Shown here: positions 36,901 through 45,583 of the stretch, in pieces
How the letters are laid out: every line of letters starts with the position of its first letter
Position numbering within the stretch: the stretch's first letter is position 1
Source: JABMMZ01 sp040403495
GTDB lineage: Bacteria; Bacteroidota; Bacteroidia; NS11-12g; UBA955
Direction: 5' to 3'
Assembly (NCBI GenBank): GCA_040403495.1
Contig: JBBAKM010000010.1
Span: forward strand, 1 to 64,000
Length of the DNA: 64,000 nt
Translations under genes and position numbers: made by a program
The notes under the pieces: generated by a model
Database searches by the model: none
What the model saw: only the letters and a program-made list of their open reading frames with translations
What the model was told of the DNA's origin: nothing

Positions 36901-39389
36901 AACGCATTTAATGCCAATAATTTGAAAGTTATTGGTTTGTTCATGTCTATCCAATGGTCATGTCTGGCAATACCATAATAAACGCCTTGGGTATGGACGT
37001 TGAATTTCTTAATCCTGTTGACAGGTCTATTGTTTTCATCAAAAACAGTCACAAAAGATTGCCCTTTGATAAAGCCAGTATTTTGCCATTCCGTTGGTAT
37101 GTCAAATGTTTGACTGAAAAGGCCGTTTTCATTCGTCGTTCCTTCTTCAACATTAGGCTCAAATCTGATTTTGTTAGGAATGTTGAAGACATAATTGGGG
37201 TGACTTTCTGAATGAAAAGATTCACTTTTAAACAACAATTCACTTTCATAAGCACGATTAGCCGAAGGTGGTCCAAAAAAAGTGAGTGCTTCGCCATTTA
37301 TTTGAATCTTCTGTCCTATGCTGTAATCCTCTTTGTCGGAATTTACTTTTACTTTTATTTTGTCTGGTATAAATTCTTCAATGCTGATTTTTTGTGAGTT
37401 TAATACAACATCATTGCTGTTCAGTACTTGCAATGTGTATTGTCCTGTTAAGTAGGTTGGAAGTGTTGTAAAAGAAGCGCTTGCTGCACCTTGCACATTG
37501 GTGTTTATTCGTTTTTCCATCGATACTTTTCCATTGGGTGCAATAAGTTTGATAAATAAAGGAATGTTATCCAAATTCTGCATGGATTCATTTCTTACAA
37601 TGGCATTAAAGGGGATGGTTTCTCCGGGTCTGTAAATGTTTCTTGCGCTGTATAAGTAGGCCCACCATCCAGTTTTGTTTTCTCTTACTCCGTCAATTTC
37701 AAATCTTGCGGTTTCTATTTTGTTGTCTTTTAGAAGCAGAAAATTGAAGTCTTCTTTACTTTCTACAGTAATCATTGCAATTTTAAAACCCGCAGTTTTT
37801 GATTCCAAGTCCTTAAAATGAGCAATCCCGTTTTCATCCGTTTTTAACGTATATAAGTTTTGATTATTACTGCTGTACAGATTGACCTCTACATCAGAAA
37901 GTGCATCGCTTGTTAAAATGGAGTTGGTCATAACAAATAAATCATTTTGACTTTGTTTGGCCAATATGCCTATGTCTGATATTGAGATTAGTTTAGAGGC
38001 TGATGAATAGTCGTCGCCATTACTCTTAACCTGAATGTGATAGATGCCTTTAAAACGCTTGTCATTGTTTAAGTTGACATTCAATAAAGAGGTATTTTTT
38101 TGCTTAGGGAGATTTTTAGTTTCTATGGTTTTGTCAACGATCACCTGACTGTATTGTTCGTTGTAATCCTCGTAATAATAGTTGGAACTGGTGTAAGATT
38201 CTTCGCCATCTTCTTCATAGTATTCCCAATCATAACCCTGCATATTGTTTAGGTATAAAAGGATATTGTTGCTGAAAATTTTGTTAACTTTTAAATTAAC
38301 TTCAGGAATATTGGTGATGTTCAATCCGATGTTTTGGTTGCCTTTGCTGGAGATGTAAAGTGCTTTTTTGTTGATAAAGTTAATGGATGGAGGCATTTCT
38401 CCAAACATCAAATTACTAGTGTATGGTTCATTTAGTTGTCCGCCTAATACCCCTTTTATCGTTTTGTTAATGGTTAGTGTGTACCCAACTTGTTCTGCAA
38501 ATTCTCCTCTGATTTCGAATCCATTTTTTGTTTTTTCTATGGTTGTTTCTAATGGAGGCTCTATGCTGTAGCAATTTTTCAAAGAGCTTTCTTCTATTTC
38601 TTGCGAGCAAGCCAATGAAATAATGCCGATATTGCCTTCATATGATTGGTTGACAGAGGTGATTGATAGTATGTAAGGCGATGGAACCACAAGTTGTTCT
38701 TTTAATAAATCAGAAGTTTTGTAGTCGCTTTCTGCTGGTCCAAATCCTTTGTCAATTTCTAATTGAATGTTTAAATCTTCTTTTAAAGCTTTTTTATCGG
38801 CTATTTCTACACTGATTTCTGAACTCGATTTGTCATTGGTAGTTGCAAAATTTTGAGGCGTTTCATTGATGCTGATTTTGGTTTTATTAATAAATTCGTT
38901 CGGTTTAACGGGATAATTAAAGTCTATGTTTAATTTTAATGTCGGAGTGGCCGTTTGTTCATTTAATGTCCAAAATCCATGAAAGGAACTTATTTTAAGA
39001 AATGGAGTGTGAAATTCGGTGGAATTGTTGTCTATGTTGCGGTTTAGTTGAAATGATTTTTTAAGACTTTCGTTAATTTTAGCGACATATTTGGTGCAAA
39101 TTTTTAAAGACTTTAGGGGCGTAAAAATGACTTCGTTTTTATCAGTCCATCTGAATTTTCCTTCAATAGAAGGGGTAAACAAAATAGGATTTGTTGTTTG
39201 CTGTAGCTCGTTCATCTCGTCAATGTTTTTGACAATGTCCTCGCTGAATCTAAAAATTAAATTTTGAGACAAAGAAACTTCTTCGCTAAAATTGGTGTAT
39301 ATAATCTTTATGGTTTGTGAACTGTTGTTGCATGAGAAATTAACAAGTAAAAAAAGCCCAATAATTGATTTGAAAAAACGTGATTTCAT
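33963..39389 (-). CDS. Bacterial alpha-2-macroglobulin lipoprotein with intact thioester
   Basis: 1808 residues. Lipoprotein signal ending FLLVNFSC. N-terminal Big-like and MG domains follow, with MG2/bait-region segments (NIYRPGETIPFNAIVRN; QHIPNIYINATLI), then the A2M domain (RPLSIW-type KPLSIWSGIMKANAQGEVNFE). The thioester domain carries YPHGCAEQTIS, with Cys1341 and Gln1344 of the CxEQ motif. Such proteins trap invading proteases by covalent linkage in the periplasm or on the surface. No pbpC-type transglycosylase is next to it, unlike many other A2M loci. The largest gene in the window. Confidence 0.93.
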   Translation of the reverse strand: MKSRFFKSIIGLFLLVNFSCNNSSQTIKIIYTNFSEEVSLSQNLIFRFSEDIVKNIDEMNELQQTTNPILFTPSIEGKFRWTDKNEVIFTPLKSLKICTKYVAKINESLKKSFQLNRNIDNNSTEFHTPFLKISSFHGFWTLNEQTATPTLKLNIDFNYPVKPNEFINKTKISINETPQNFATTNDKSSSEISVEIADKKALKEDLNIQLEIDKGFGPAESDYKTSDLLKEQLVVPSPYILSITSVNQSYEGNIGIISLACSQEIEESSLKNCYSIEPPLETTIEKTKNGFEIRGEFAEQVGYTLTINKTIKGVLGGQLNEPYTSNLMFGEMPPSINFINKKALYISSKGNQNIGLNITNIPEVNLKVNKIFSNNILLYLNNMQGYDWEYYEEDGEESYTSSNYYYEDYNEQYSQVIVDKTIETKNLPKQKNTSLLNVNLNNDKRFKGIYHIQVKSNGDDYSSASKLISISDIGILAKQSQNDLFVMTNSILTSDALSDVEVNLYSSNNQNLYTLKTDENGIAHFKDLESKTAGFKIAMITVESKEDFNFLLLKDNKIETARFEIDGVRENKTGWWAYLYSARNIYRPGETIPFNAIVRNESMQNLDNIPLFIKLIAPNGKVSMEKRINTNVQGAASASFTTLPTYLTGQYTLQVLNSNDVVLNSQKISIEEFIPDKIKVKVNSDKEDYSIGQKIQINGEALTFFGPPSANRAYESELLFKSESFHSESHPNYVFNIPNKIRFEPNVEEGTTNENGLFSQTFDIPTEWQNTGFIKGQSFVTVFDENNRPVNRIKKFNVHTQGVYYGIARHDHWIDMNKPITFKLLALNALKKPINASNTIVEVYKIEWQNILENYNGTFKYNSKPTEKLLLSKKVSFNNGKVDFIYTPLLSGEFKIRVKQIGIPTGYSETSFYAYQYGSNNASSFEVDTDGEIIIESNKTKYNHNETAQLLFKTPFNGKLLVTLERNKILEYHQLETKDKTASLTLDLNEQHIPNIYINATLIKKMADNSLPLTVAHGLINISINKEKTEIPVSISCAENSRSKTKQNIKIKTLPNAEVTVSIVDEGILSIKNFKSPNPFQYFYQKRALMVNSFDLYARLFPEMTSTASGGDGLGLEKRVNPLSTNRFKPLSIWSGIMKANAQGEVNFEANIPQFYGAVRIMAVSYKDEAFGAAEKEVKIFDPLVISTSLPRFLSPNDEIKMGININNTTQTVMSINPDVMVEGPLQLIDKNNETIQINPGKEALIYYTLKAKNELGKGLVKVKIKGNETLFTEVTEISVRPAASFTIHSHEGQLKPGEKFETEIKDAFVNTPNTSIYIDNNPLAQITSHFLKLVRYPHGCAEQTISTAMPQILFPEFAKAVGKFMNQTSAEESELNPTYNVNQAIKKINNLISSDGNISYWPGEHNHSLYLNAYALHFLIECDKKGFEINKNNKSKLISLCTIKSSANLTEKESMNEISNLVENGKQYISREKIYALYVLALAGSPSKSSMNYCKMSKSKLHNSSQYILAATYALCGDMKSFNELMPKQYSRENDNVWNWYHFSSPIRDKALVLNALIESQPNHPQVYELAKSLSKDLKNNPNLNTNEMGFSITALGKFSLKNTNKGGKANVFIDQKQVLEFTGKNSLYKTQKAHNLIQINSTGTGNIFYTIVTEGIGNGKYYTEEDKGLTVRRTFLNRYGSSINQTQIKQNDLVIVKINISRPYGGGIRNIAITDILPAGLEIENPRITATKELSWMKNQSYPSYMDVRDDRINFFLDIGNNKTETLYYMCRAVSKGTFVLGPIQADAMYDPSIHSYHGKGTLIVN

Positions 39390-39479
39390 ATTGATTGAAT
39401 TTTATTGGGCTAATTTAAGAGGTTTTCTATTGTTTTTATCATTTTTTAAAAAAAATGTAAGTATGTTTGTTTCTCAAAA

Positions 39480-41129
39480 ATGACCAATCAAGAACTTTCT
39501 AAACTGTTTGCTTTGTATGGTAAGTTATACGAACTGCATGGTGGTAATTCATTTAAAGTTAAATCGATAGCTAATTTCGTGTTCTTTTTAAAGAAATTTC
39601 AAGAACCTTTTTTTGAAATGGATGAAGCACAAATGTTGTCCAATTTAAGTTTTCATAAAGGGTTTTTGCCTAAACTGATAGAAATTAAAGAAACGGGTAC
39701 ATTGCAAGAACTTGAATTATTAATCGAAAAAACTCCAAAAGGGGTTGTTGATTTATTGAATATTAAAGGTTTAGGTCCCAAAAAAGTGGAGGTGTTGTGG
39801 AAAGAAGTAGGGATAGCCTCGGTAGTGGAACTTCTCGAAGCTTGTAGAGAAAATAGATTGGTAGAAATCAAAGGTTTTGGACACAAAACACAAACCCAAA
39901 TATTGTCTGATATTGAATTTAAATACAATCAAGAAGGGAAATTTCATTGGGCAAAAGTGGAACCTATTGCTTTGCAAATTTTGGAAAGTCTCAACAGTTC
40001 TGCCATTTGTAAAAAAGCGCAACTGACCGGAGAATACAGAAGATTGGATGAAATTGTCAATCAACTCGAATTTGTTGTTGAAACGCTTAACCCAACAAAT
40101 GATTGGACCAATCTTGCTGTGCCACATTTGGAATTTGTAGAATTAGAAGGGACAATAGTTAAGTTTAAATATGCTGAAGTTTTGTCTGTAATCTTTCATT
40201 TGTGTAGTTCAGCAGATTTTGAAAGTTTGCTTTTTGAAACAACCGCTACTGAAAGTCATTTAAAACAAATAAATTACGATAGAGCGACCGTCAATAATTC
40301 TTCTGAAGAAGACATATACAAGTCCTTAGGTTTGGTTTATATTTTACCAGAATTAAGGGAAGGATTAAGTGAGTTAAACAATTTAGACAAACAGGCAAAT
40401 CTCATTGAATACAAGGACTTGAAAGGGGTTATTCACAATCATACCACCTACAGCGACGGGTTGCATACGCTCAAAGAAATGTCTGATTTTGCACAAAAAA
40501 GTGGGTTTGAATATCTTGTAGTTTGCGACCACTCACAATCTGCAGGTTATGCCGGTGGATTAAAGCCAGACAGAGTGATACAGCAATTTGATGAGATTGA
40601 TAAAATCAATGAAGGTTACAATGGTTTTAAGGTTTACAAAGGGATAGAAAGTGATATATTAACCGATGGGAGTTTGGATTACGAGGAGGAATTATTGTCA
40701 CAGTTTGAGGTTATCGTAGCGAGTGTTCACAGTCAGTTGACTATGGATGAAGACAAGGCGCACAAAAGGCTTATTAAAGCAATAGAACATCCCCGAACCA
40801 GAATTTTGGGTCATCCAACAGGGCGTTTGCTGTTGATGCGCCCGGGATACAGTATCAATCACCAATACATTCTAGATGCTTGTTTGCAAAATAAAGTGGT
40901 CGTTGAACTCAATGCCCATCCATACCGTTTGGATATCGATTGGCGTTGGATTGATTATTATGTGTCAAAAGGTGGAATAATTAGTATCAATCCCGATGCC
41001 CATCACAAAGATGGTTATCAAGACATGCGATATGGCGTGAATGTGGCAAGAAAAGCTTACCTAACCCCTGAATCTTGTTTAAATGCAAAAGATTTAATCG
41101 CTTTTGATACTTGGGTAAAAAATAAGTAG
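39480..41129 (+). CDS. PolX-family protein with degenerate polymerase site and intact PHP domain
   Basis: 549 residues. An 8-kDa-like domain and helix-hairpin-helix motifs (VDLLNIKGLGPKKV; LVEIKGFGHKTQ) are followed by the X-family palm, then a PHP phosphoesterase domain. The palm motif GSxRRxKExxGDID is here G184-EYRRLDEIVNQLE: the two metal-binding Asp are Gln195 and Glu197, so polymerase activity is unlikely. The PHP site is complete (HNHTTYSDG at 319, CDHS, GIESDIL, VHSQL, GHPTGR, NAHPYRLD, NPDAHH), so 3'-5' exonuclease or AP-site processing may remain. TATGTTTG, a -7 box, ends 10 nt before the ATG. Confidence 0.88.
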   Translation: MTNQELSKLFALYGKLYELHGGNSFKVKSIANFVFFLKKFQEPFFEMDEAQMLSNLSFHKGFLPKLIEIKETGTLQELELLIEKTPKGVVDLLNIKGLGPKKVEVLWKEVGIASVVELLEACRENRLVEIKGFGHKTQTQILSDIEFKYNQEGKFHWAKVEPIALQILESLNSSAICKKAQLTGEYRRLDEIVNQLEFVVETLNPTNDWTNLAVPHLEFVELEGTIVKFKYAEVLSVIFHLCSSADFESLLFETTATESHLKQINYDRATVNNSSEEDIYKSLGLVYILPELREGLSELNNLDKQANLIEYKDLKGVIHNHTTYSDGLHTLKEMSDFAQKSGFEYLVVCDHSQSAGYAGGLKPDRVIQQFDEIDKINEGYNGFKVYKGIESDILTDGSLDYEEELLSQFEVIVASVHSQLTMDEDKAHKRLIKAIEHPRTRILGHPTGRLLLMRPGYSINHQYILDACLQNKVVVELNAHPYRLDIDWRWIDYYVSKGGIISINPDAHHKDGYQDMRYGVNVARKAYLTPESCLNAKDLIAFDTWVKNK

Positions 41130-41151
41130 TTTTGTATCAATCCTATAGCCA

Positions 41152-42123
41152 ATGAAAATATTAATCATACGGTTTAGTTCTATTGGTGATATTGTATTAA
41201 CAACACCAGTTATAAGAGCCATAAAACAACAAGTGCCCAACAGTGAGGTTCATTTTGCAACCAAAAAACACTTTGGTGTTTTATTGGAAAACAATCCATA
41301 CATAGACAAATTACAATTGTTTGATAAGCAATTGCTTCAGTTTGCCAAAATGTTGAAAAATGAAAAATATGATGTCGTTATTGACTTGCATCACAATCTT
41401 AGAACGAGGATAATAAAATCTATTTTAAAGGTAAAAACCTACCATTTCGATAAGTTAAATTGGGAGAAGTGGTTAATAGTGAGATTTAAAATTAATATTT
41501 TGCCATACATCCACATTGTTGACAGATATCTTCAGGCCTGCCATGCTTTAGGCGTGGTTAATGATGGAAAGGGATTGGACTTTTTTATAAATGAACAAAC
41601 CAATTTGGACGGAAAATGGGATTTAAAGACAAGTTATTTTGTTTATGCAATAGGTGGGCAGCATGCTACCAAAAAATTACCTCTTAATAAGCAACTTGAA
41701 CTACTTGGTCTATTAAACTTGCCTGTGGTTTTAATAGGAGGGAAGGAAGATATTCATCAAGGTAAACTGATTGCCAAAGAATGTCCAAATGCTGTTAATT
41801 TATGTGGGGAATTGAGTATTCATCAAAGTGCTTTGTTGATTAAAAACAGCCAAAGATTGTTTACGCACGACACAGGAATGATGCATATTGCAGCGGCATT
41901 AAAAGTGCCTATAGTGTCTATTTGGGGAAATACGATTCCTGATTTTGGAATGACTCCTTATTATCCATTAAACACGGAAATAGACCAAAAGATTTTAGAG
42001 GTTTCTGAATTGTCGTGCAGACCTTGTAGCAAAATTGGCTATACATCCTGTCCCAAAAAGCATTTTAAATGTATGCAAGAGATAGATTTCTCTGAAATTC
42101 CAGAGTGGATTTCTAAGAATTAA
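41152..42123 (+). CDS. Glycosyltransferase family 9 (heptosyltransferase-like)
   Basis: 323 residues. Two Rossmann domains of GT-B fold. N-terminal MKILIIRFSSIGDIVLTTPVIRAIKQQVP, then DVVIDLHHNLRTRI, and in the C-terminal half LIGGKEDIHQG and the donor-site FTHDTGMMHIAAALKVPIVSIWGNT. The C-terminus has a Cys cluster (CRPCSKIGYTSCPKKHFKC), as seen in several Bacteroidota members. Adds heptose or another sugar in LPS or O-glycan synthesis. TAGTTTTG, a -7 box, is 17 nt upstream. Overlaps the convergent META gene by 4 nt. Confidence 0.9.
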   Translation: MKILIIRFSSIGDIVLTTPVIRAIKQQVPNSEVHFATKKHFGVLLENNPYIDKLQLFDKQLLQFAKMLKNEKYDVVIDLHHNLRTRIIKSILKVKTYHFDKLNWEKWLIVRFKINILPYIHIVDRYLQACHALGVVNDGKGLDFFINEQTNLDGKWDLKTSYFVYAIGGQHATKKLPLNKQLELLGLLNLPVVLIGGKEDIHQGKLIAKECPNAVNLCGELSIHQSALLIKNSQRLFTHDTGMMHIAAALKVPIVSIWGNTIPDFGMTPYYPLNTEIDQKILEVSELSCRPCSKIGYTSCPKKHFKCMQEIDFSEIPEWISKN

Positions 42124-43127
42124 TAGACCTCGGAAATTTCCATTTTTCGTTTAGTCCCATCCTTTAAAAATACAACAATGTATTTGGAGTTGTTGATTTT
42201 GTGTGGTGTTTTTAGGATTTGAATTTTGGTAATGTCGCTATCAGAATCCATATTCACTAATACTTTGGCAACAGGAGAATTAGGCTTTTTTTCTAACTCA
42301 GACAGTTTTCCTGGATTAAAAATCATTATTCTGTTTTTTGCCTGAGGAATTTCATCTAATTTGACCTGAACTTTACCATCTTTTAGGGTAAACATTGTGT
42401 TGCCATCAAAAGGAGATTTTGGCGTGTTAATGACCTGTAACATTGAGTCAAGTCTTTTTTCTGGTTTTAAATGAAGAATACCGCGGTTTTCACAAACAAT
42501 AAATAAGATGTTGTTTCTAACGTAGTAGGCTGCTTTGCCTGTTAATGCTTCATTGATTAAGGCTTCAGATTGGTTGTTTTCGCAAGCCATTTTTGTAGAC
42601 ATTAAAACGCCAAAAGAAATAACGCCGTCTTCAATAATAGTGTTGCCATTGAACGTATTACAAGAGTTATTTCCGCTAATTTTGTTGTTGTCGATGTCGA
42701 ATATAGCAAAAGCATTCGTTCTTCTTAATGGTGTAAGTGTTCCGTCTTTTTCGTAATTCACTATTTTCCAACGGTTGTTACTCAAAAGTCTTTTATCGTT
42801 TAGAACTTTGTTTACTTTTCCAATCGTTTTTACAAGTTTGTATTGTGTTTTAGGAAGAGAATCCCCTGGAAATTGAATGATGGTTTCTAAAATCTCTATA
42901 GTGGTTTCAAAGCCTGGTTCAAAAATAAAACCTTCAATATCGTGAGGGAAGTCGCGCCAAACACTATCAGGGTGTGATTTGATTTTCAAACAAGCCATAA
43001 TGGTGTTTTGGTAGTTGCATGAAATTTTGGCATCAGCAACAATAATAGTTTTGCTTGATTCAGATTGCCCCCAAGAAACATTGGAGGTGATTAATAAAAT
43101 TAATAAAGGTAATATAGCGGGTTTCAT
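42120..43127 (-). CDS. META-domain protein with DUF4377-like N-terminus
   Basis: 335 residues from the ATG giving MKPAILPLLILLITSNVSWG, a signal peptide. The N-terminal part (C-containing, FEPGFETTIEILET) resembles DUF4377. A META/HslJ-like domain follows with NNRWKIVNYEKDGT, then KISGNNSCNTFNGN, then FGVLMSTKMACEN and the late ARN segment. The C-terminal third (after about residue 235) is not recognised. META domains occur in heat-stress and secreted proteins of unknown biochemistry. An in-frame start 22 codons upstream is less likely. Confidence 0.75.
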   Translation of the reverse strand: MKPAILPLLILLITSNVSWGQSESSKTIIVADAKISCNYQNTIMACLKIKSHPDSVWRDFPHDIEGFIFEPGFETTIEILETIIQFPGDSLPKTQYKLVKTIGKVNKVLNDKRLLSNNRWKIVNYEKDGTLTPLRRTNAFAIFDIDNNKISGNNSCNTFNGNTIIEDGVISFGVLMSTKMACENNQSEALINEALTGKAAYYVRNNILFIVCENRGILHLKPEKRLDSMLQVINTPKSPFDGNTMFTLKDGKVQVKLDEIPQAKNRIMIFNPGKLSELEKKPNSPVAKVLVNMDSDSDITKIQILKTPHKINNSKYIVVFLKDGTKRKMEISEVY

Positions 43128-43436
43128 TTTTATTATTGAATTGTATTTAAATAGTAAGTGTGCAAAAATCTTGCAAAATTTGTTAAAAGACAAAAATAAT
43201 CAAATTATTCATTTTTTATTTAATGAATTGTTGGAATTAGTGAGTTGAGGTCGTGTTATTTGTCATAAAACAAAAAAGCCATTGTCTTTTTACAAACAAC
43301 GGCTTTCTTGCATCAGCGTATGAAATGGATATCAGTATTACTACAACTATTATCGCATTGCATATTATAGACGTTTGGTAAAAATAAATAGTTGCGGAGT
43401 TTTGTTATTATGACAAAAAAATGACAAATTGCCTAG
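43128..43436. other. Intergenic stretch with one imperfect hairpin
   Basis: 309 bases between two minus-strand genes. An imperfect hairpin at 43275-43306 pairs AAAGCC-TTGT with ACAA-GGCTTT around one A/C mismatch and looks like a terminator for the minus-strand DUF4234-like gene only if read as downstream of it; its orientation is actually upstream of the META gene. No tRNA, no open frame with a start, and no convincing promoter pair were seen. Confidence 0.5.
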
Positions 43437-43985
43437 TTAATAGCCGTAATCATCTGGCATCATTAGTCCTATAATGACTAAGCCCCACAACAATCCCCCT
43501 AATACAATTAGGACAATTTGCCTTGCATTAAATCCATTTTGTATTTTAACATTAATGTCGTCAGAATTTTGTTTGGCATAATTTAAAGCATTAAATGGAG
43601 CTAACATAAACAGGAATGTAAAAGTAGAAATCATCCAATAAGGGTCAGGTAGGCGCCCCATTGCATTAAACACCAGTACTCCTACAAAAGCAAAAGTTGG
43701 GGAATAGTTTTGTTCATAGCCTTTTTCTTTGGCGTAATTTAAAATATCACTAAACAAGGAATACAAAAAGAAGATAGCCAATAAAGTTCGGATAGCGGGC
43801 ATAATGTCTAAATTGTCTTTTTGTTTAAAAAAACGCCAAGCTTTGTAAGTCCACCACAAATCGTACAACCCGAAGGTGATGATGGACAAGAAAACGAATT
43901 TATTGATGCTTATGATAGATTGCTCTTCTATAAGGCTCTCATTTTGAACGATGCCTTGGTCAATAATTTCTGATTGGTTTTCCAT
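43437..43985 (-). CDS. DUF4234-like membrane protein
   Basis: 182 residues from the ATG giving MENQSEIIDQG. After an acidic N-terminus (to about residue 28) come four predicted TM helices. KFVFLSIITFGLYDLWWTYKAWRFFKQ resembles the DUF4234 motif (Leu/Tyr/Trp-rich first helix with a following basic patch). Function unknown. It precedes the CRISPR locus divergently but nothing suggests a role in it. Confidence 0.6.
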   Translation of the reverse strand: MENQSEIIDQGIVQNESLIEEQSIISINKFVFLSIITFGLYDLWWTYKAWRFFKQKDNLDIMPAIRTLLAIFFLYSLFSDILNYAKEKGYEQNYSPTFAFVGVLVFNAMGRLPDPYWMISTFTFLFMLAPFNALNYAKQNSDDINVKIQNGFNARQIVLIVLGGLLWGLVIIGLMMPDDYGY

Positions 43986-44087
43986 GTTGTTTGATATTTT
44001 CAAAAGTATTACTTTTTAATCAAATGGCAAATTGTTGAGAGTAAATGGATTATGTAGTGAGTGTAATTGAGTTAATTGTTTTTGTAA

Positions 44088-44120
44088 TTGCTTTTAAATA
44101 AAAAAAAGTATTTATATTTG
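44088..44120 (+). promoter_or_regulatory. Promoter of cas1-cas2
   Basis: TTG at 44088-44090 and TATATTTG at 44113-44120 with 22 nt between fit the Flavobacterium-type consensus TTG-N17-23-TAnnTTTG. The cas1 ATG begins 7 nt after the -7 box, where the transcript should start, so the mRNA is almost or fully leaderless. Confidence 0.65.
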
Positions 44121-44127
44121 TTTTACT

Positions 44128-45048
44128 ATGATTAAAAAAACACTTTATTTTGGCAATCCTGCCTATTTGCGAACACAAAATGAGCAATTACAAATAACAA
44201 TTCCGGAGAACAAAAGTGGACTTTCTGAATCGGACAGGTCAACAAGCATACCAATTGAAGATATTGGGATTATTATTTTAGACCATCAACAAATTACTAT
44301 TTCACAATTGTTAATTGCCAAATTATTGGAGAATAATGTAGCCTTTATAACTTGTGATAGTAAACATCATCCTACAGGCATGTTATTGAATTTAGATGGG
44401 AATACGTTACAAGCGGAACGGTTTAGAAACCAGATAGATGCTTCATTGCCGTTGAAAAAACAGCTTTGGGCGCAGACTATAGAATATAAAATTAAAAACC
44501 AAGCAGCAAATTTGAAGCAATTTAACCAAGGAGACCCTGAGTTGTTGATACAAATGAGTAAGCAAATTAGAAGTGGTGACCCTGAGAATATGGAAGGACG
44601 AGCGGCTGCACATTATTGGAAAAATGTTTTTGGTTTGGGAATGGAATTTAAGCGCGACCGTGAAGGCGATTCCCCTAACCATGTTTTAAATTATGGTTAT
44701 GCTATTTTAAGGGCCATTACTGCTAGGTGTTTGGTTGGTAGTGGATTGTTGCCTACACTTGGAATACATCATAGAAATAAATACAATGCTTATTGTTTGG
44801 CAGATGATATTATGGAACCCTATAGGCCAATTGTTGACCAATTGATAATTCAGTTACACCTTGAAGAAAGTTTAACTGATGAATTGAGTAAAGAAACTAA
44901 AAGTAAATTACTGAGTATTCCAACATTAGATGTAAGAATAGATGGCGAAAGTAGTCCGCTGATGGTTGCGATGCAAAGGACTACTGCCAGTTTGAATAAG
45001 TGTTTTGAAGGGGAAAGTAATAAGTTGTTATATCCTAGACTTTTTTAG
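44128..45048 (+). CDS. cas1: CRISPR-associated endonuclease Cas1, type II
   Basis: 306 residues, close to the usual type II size. Cas1 is the integrase that with Cas2 inserts new spacers. Metal-site residues: Glu156 in NMEGRAAAHYW, His in GIHHRNKYNAY (212-215) and the Asp/Glu segment LADDIMEPYRP. The N-terminal beta domain starts KKTLYFGNPAYLRT, typical of type II Cas1. It lies 12 nt before cas2 and upstream of cas9, whereas most type II-C loci carry cas9-cas1-cas2. It has its own consensus promoter. Confidence 0.97.
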   Translation: MIKKTLYFGNPAYLRTQNEQLQITIPENKSGLSESDRSTSIPIEDIGIIILDHQQITISQLLIAKLLENNVAFITCDSKHHPTGMLLNLDGNTLQAERFRNQIDASLPLKKQLWAQTIEYKIKNQAANLKQFNQGDPELLIQMSKQIRSGDPENMEGRAAAHYWKNVFGLGMEFKRDREGDSPNHVLNYGYAILRAITARCLVGSGLLPTLGIHHRNKYNAYCLADDIMEPYRPIVDQLIIQLHLEESLTDELSKETKSKLLSIPTLDVRIDGESSPLMVAMQRTTASLNKCFEGESNKLLYPRLF

Positions 45049-45060
45049 CTTAAACTTAAA

Positions 45061-45405
45061 ATGTCATCACAATCACAAAGATTTAATGCGTATAGAATTA
45101 TGTGGGTTTTAGTGTTTTTTGATTTACCAACAGAGACAAAAGCAGAGCGTAAAGTGGCAGGTAAATTTAGAAAGGAAATTTTAGCAGATGGGTTTACCAT
45201 GTTTCAATTTAGTATCTATTTAAGACATTGTCCAAGTAGAGAAAATGCAGAGGTGCATATAAAGAGGGTGAAAAAACTACTGCCAGAGAAAGGACATGTG
45301 GGGATAATGTGTATTACCGACAAGCAATTTGGCGACATGGAGATTTTTTATGGTCAAAAAGTACATGAGCCTAGTGCACCTCCCCAACAATTACAAATGT
45401 TTTAA
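45061..45405 (+). CDS. cas2: CRISPR-associated protein Cas2
   Basis: 114 residues. Ferredoxin-like dimer that bridges two Cas1 dimers. Seen: RIMWVLVFFDLPTETKAERK, then FTMFQFSIYLRHCPSRENAE, then VGIMCITDKQFGDMEIFYG, and a Pro/Gln tail. The conserved Asp in FFDLP is present. Starts 12 nt after cas1, so the two are one transcription unit. 229 nt separate it from cas9, containing the tracrRNA on the other strand. Confidence 0.97.
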   Translation: MSSQSQRFNAYRIMWVLVFFDLPTETKAERKVAGKFRKEILADGFTMFQFSIYLRHCPSRENAEVHIKRVKKLLPEKGHVGIMCITDKQFGDMEIFYGQKVHEPSAPPQQLQMF

Positions 45406-45502
45406 ATTTTTTATTAACAAGGATTGTGAAAAACACAAAACGAAAATAAACGTTTATAAACGGCTACGGTTTTGATGTGATTGATTTCGCTGAATTTGAG
45501 AT

Positions 45503-45578
45503 AAAAAAAATGCCCCCGTAAAGTCGAGGGCTACTTAATGTTTTCACAACGGAATAATCCTTATTGTGATTTGCTTTC
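45503..45578 (-). ncRNA. tracrRNA
   Basis: On the minus strand the RNA should begin GAAAGCAAATCACAA, a 15-nt perfect complement to the first part of the array repeat (anti-repeat at 45564-45578). A short stem-loop region follows (AAGGATTATTCCG), then TTGTGAAAACATTAAG, and a Rho-independent terminator: GCCCTCG/CGGGGGC stem with one G-U pair and loop ACTTTA, then a U run (45503-45510). About 76 nt, short and compact as in other type II-C systems. It lies antisense to the cas2-cas9 gap. Promoter and terminator are both visible. Confidence 0.9.
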
Positions 45579-45583
45579 GGTTG

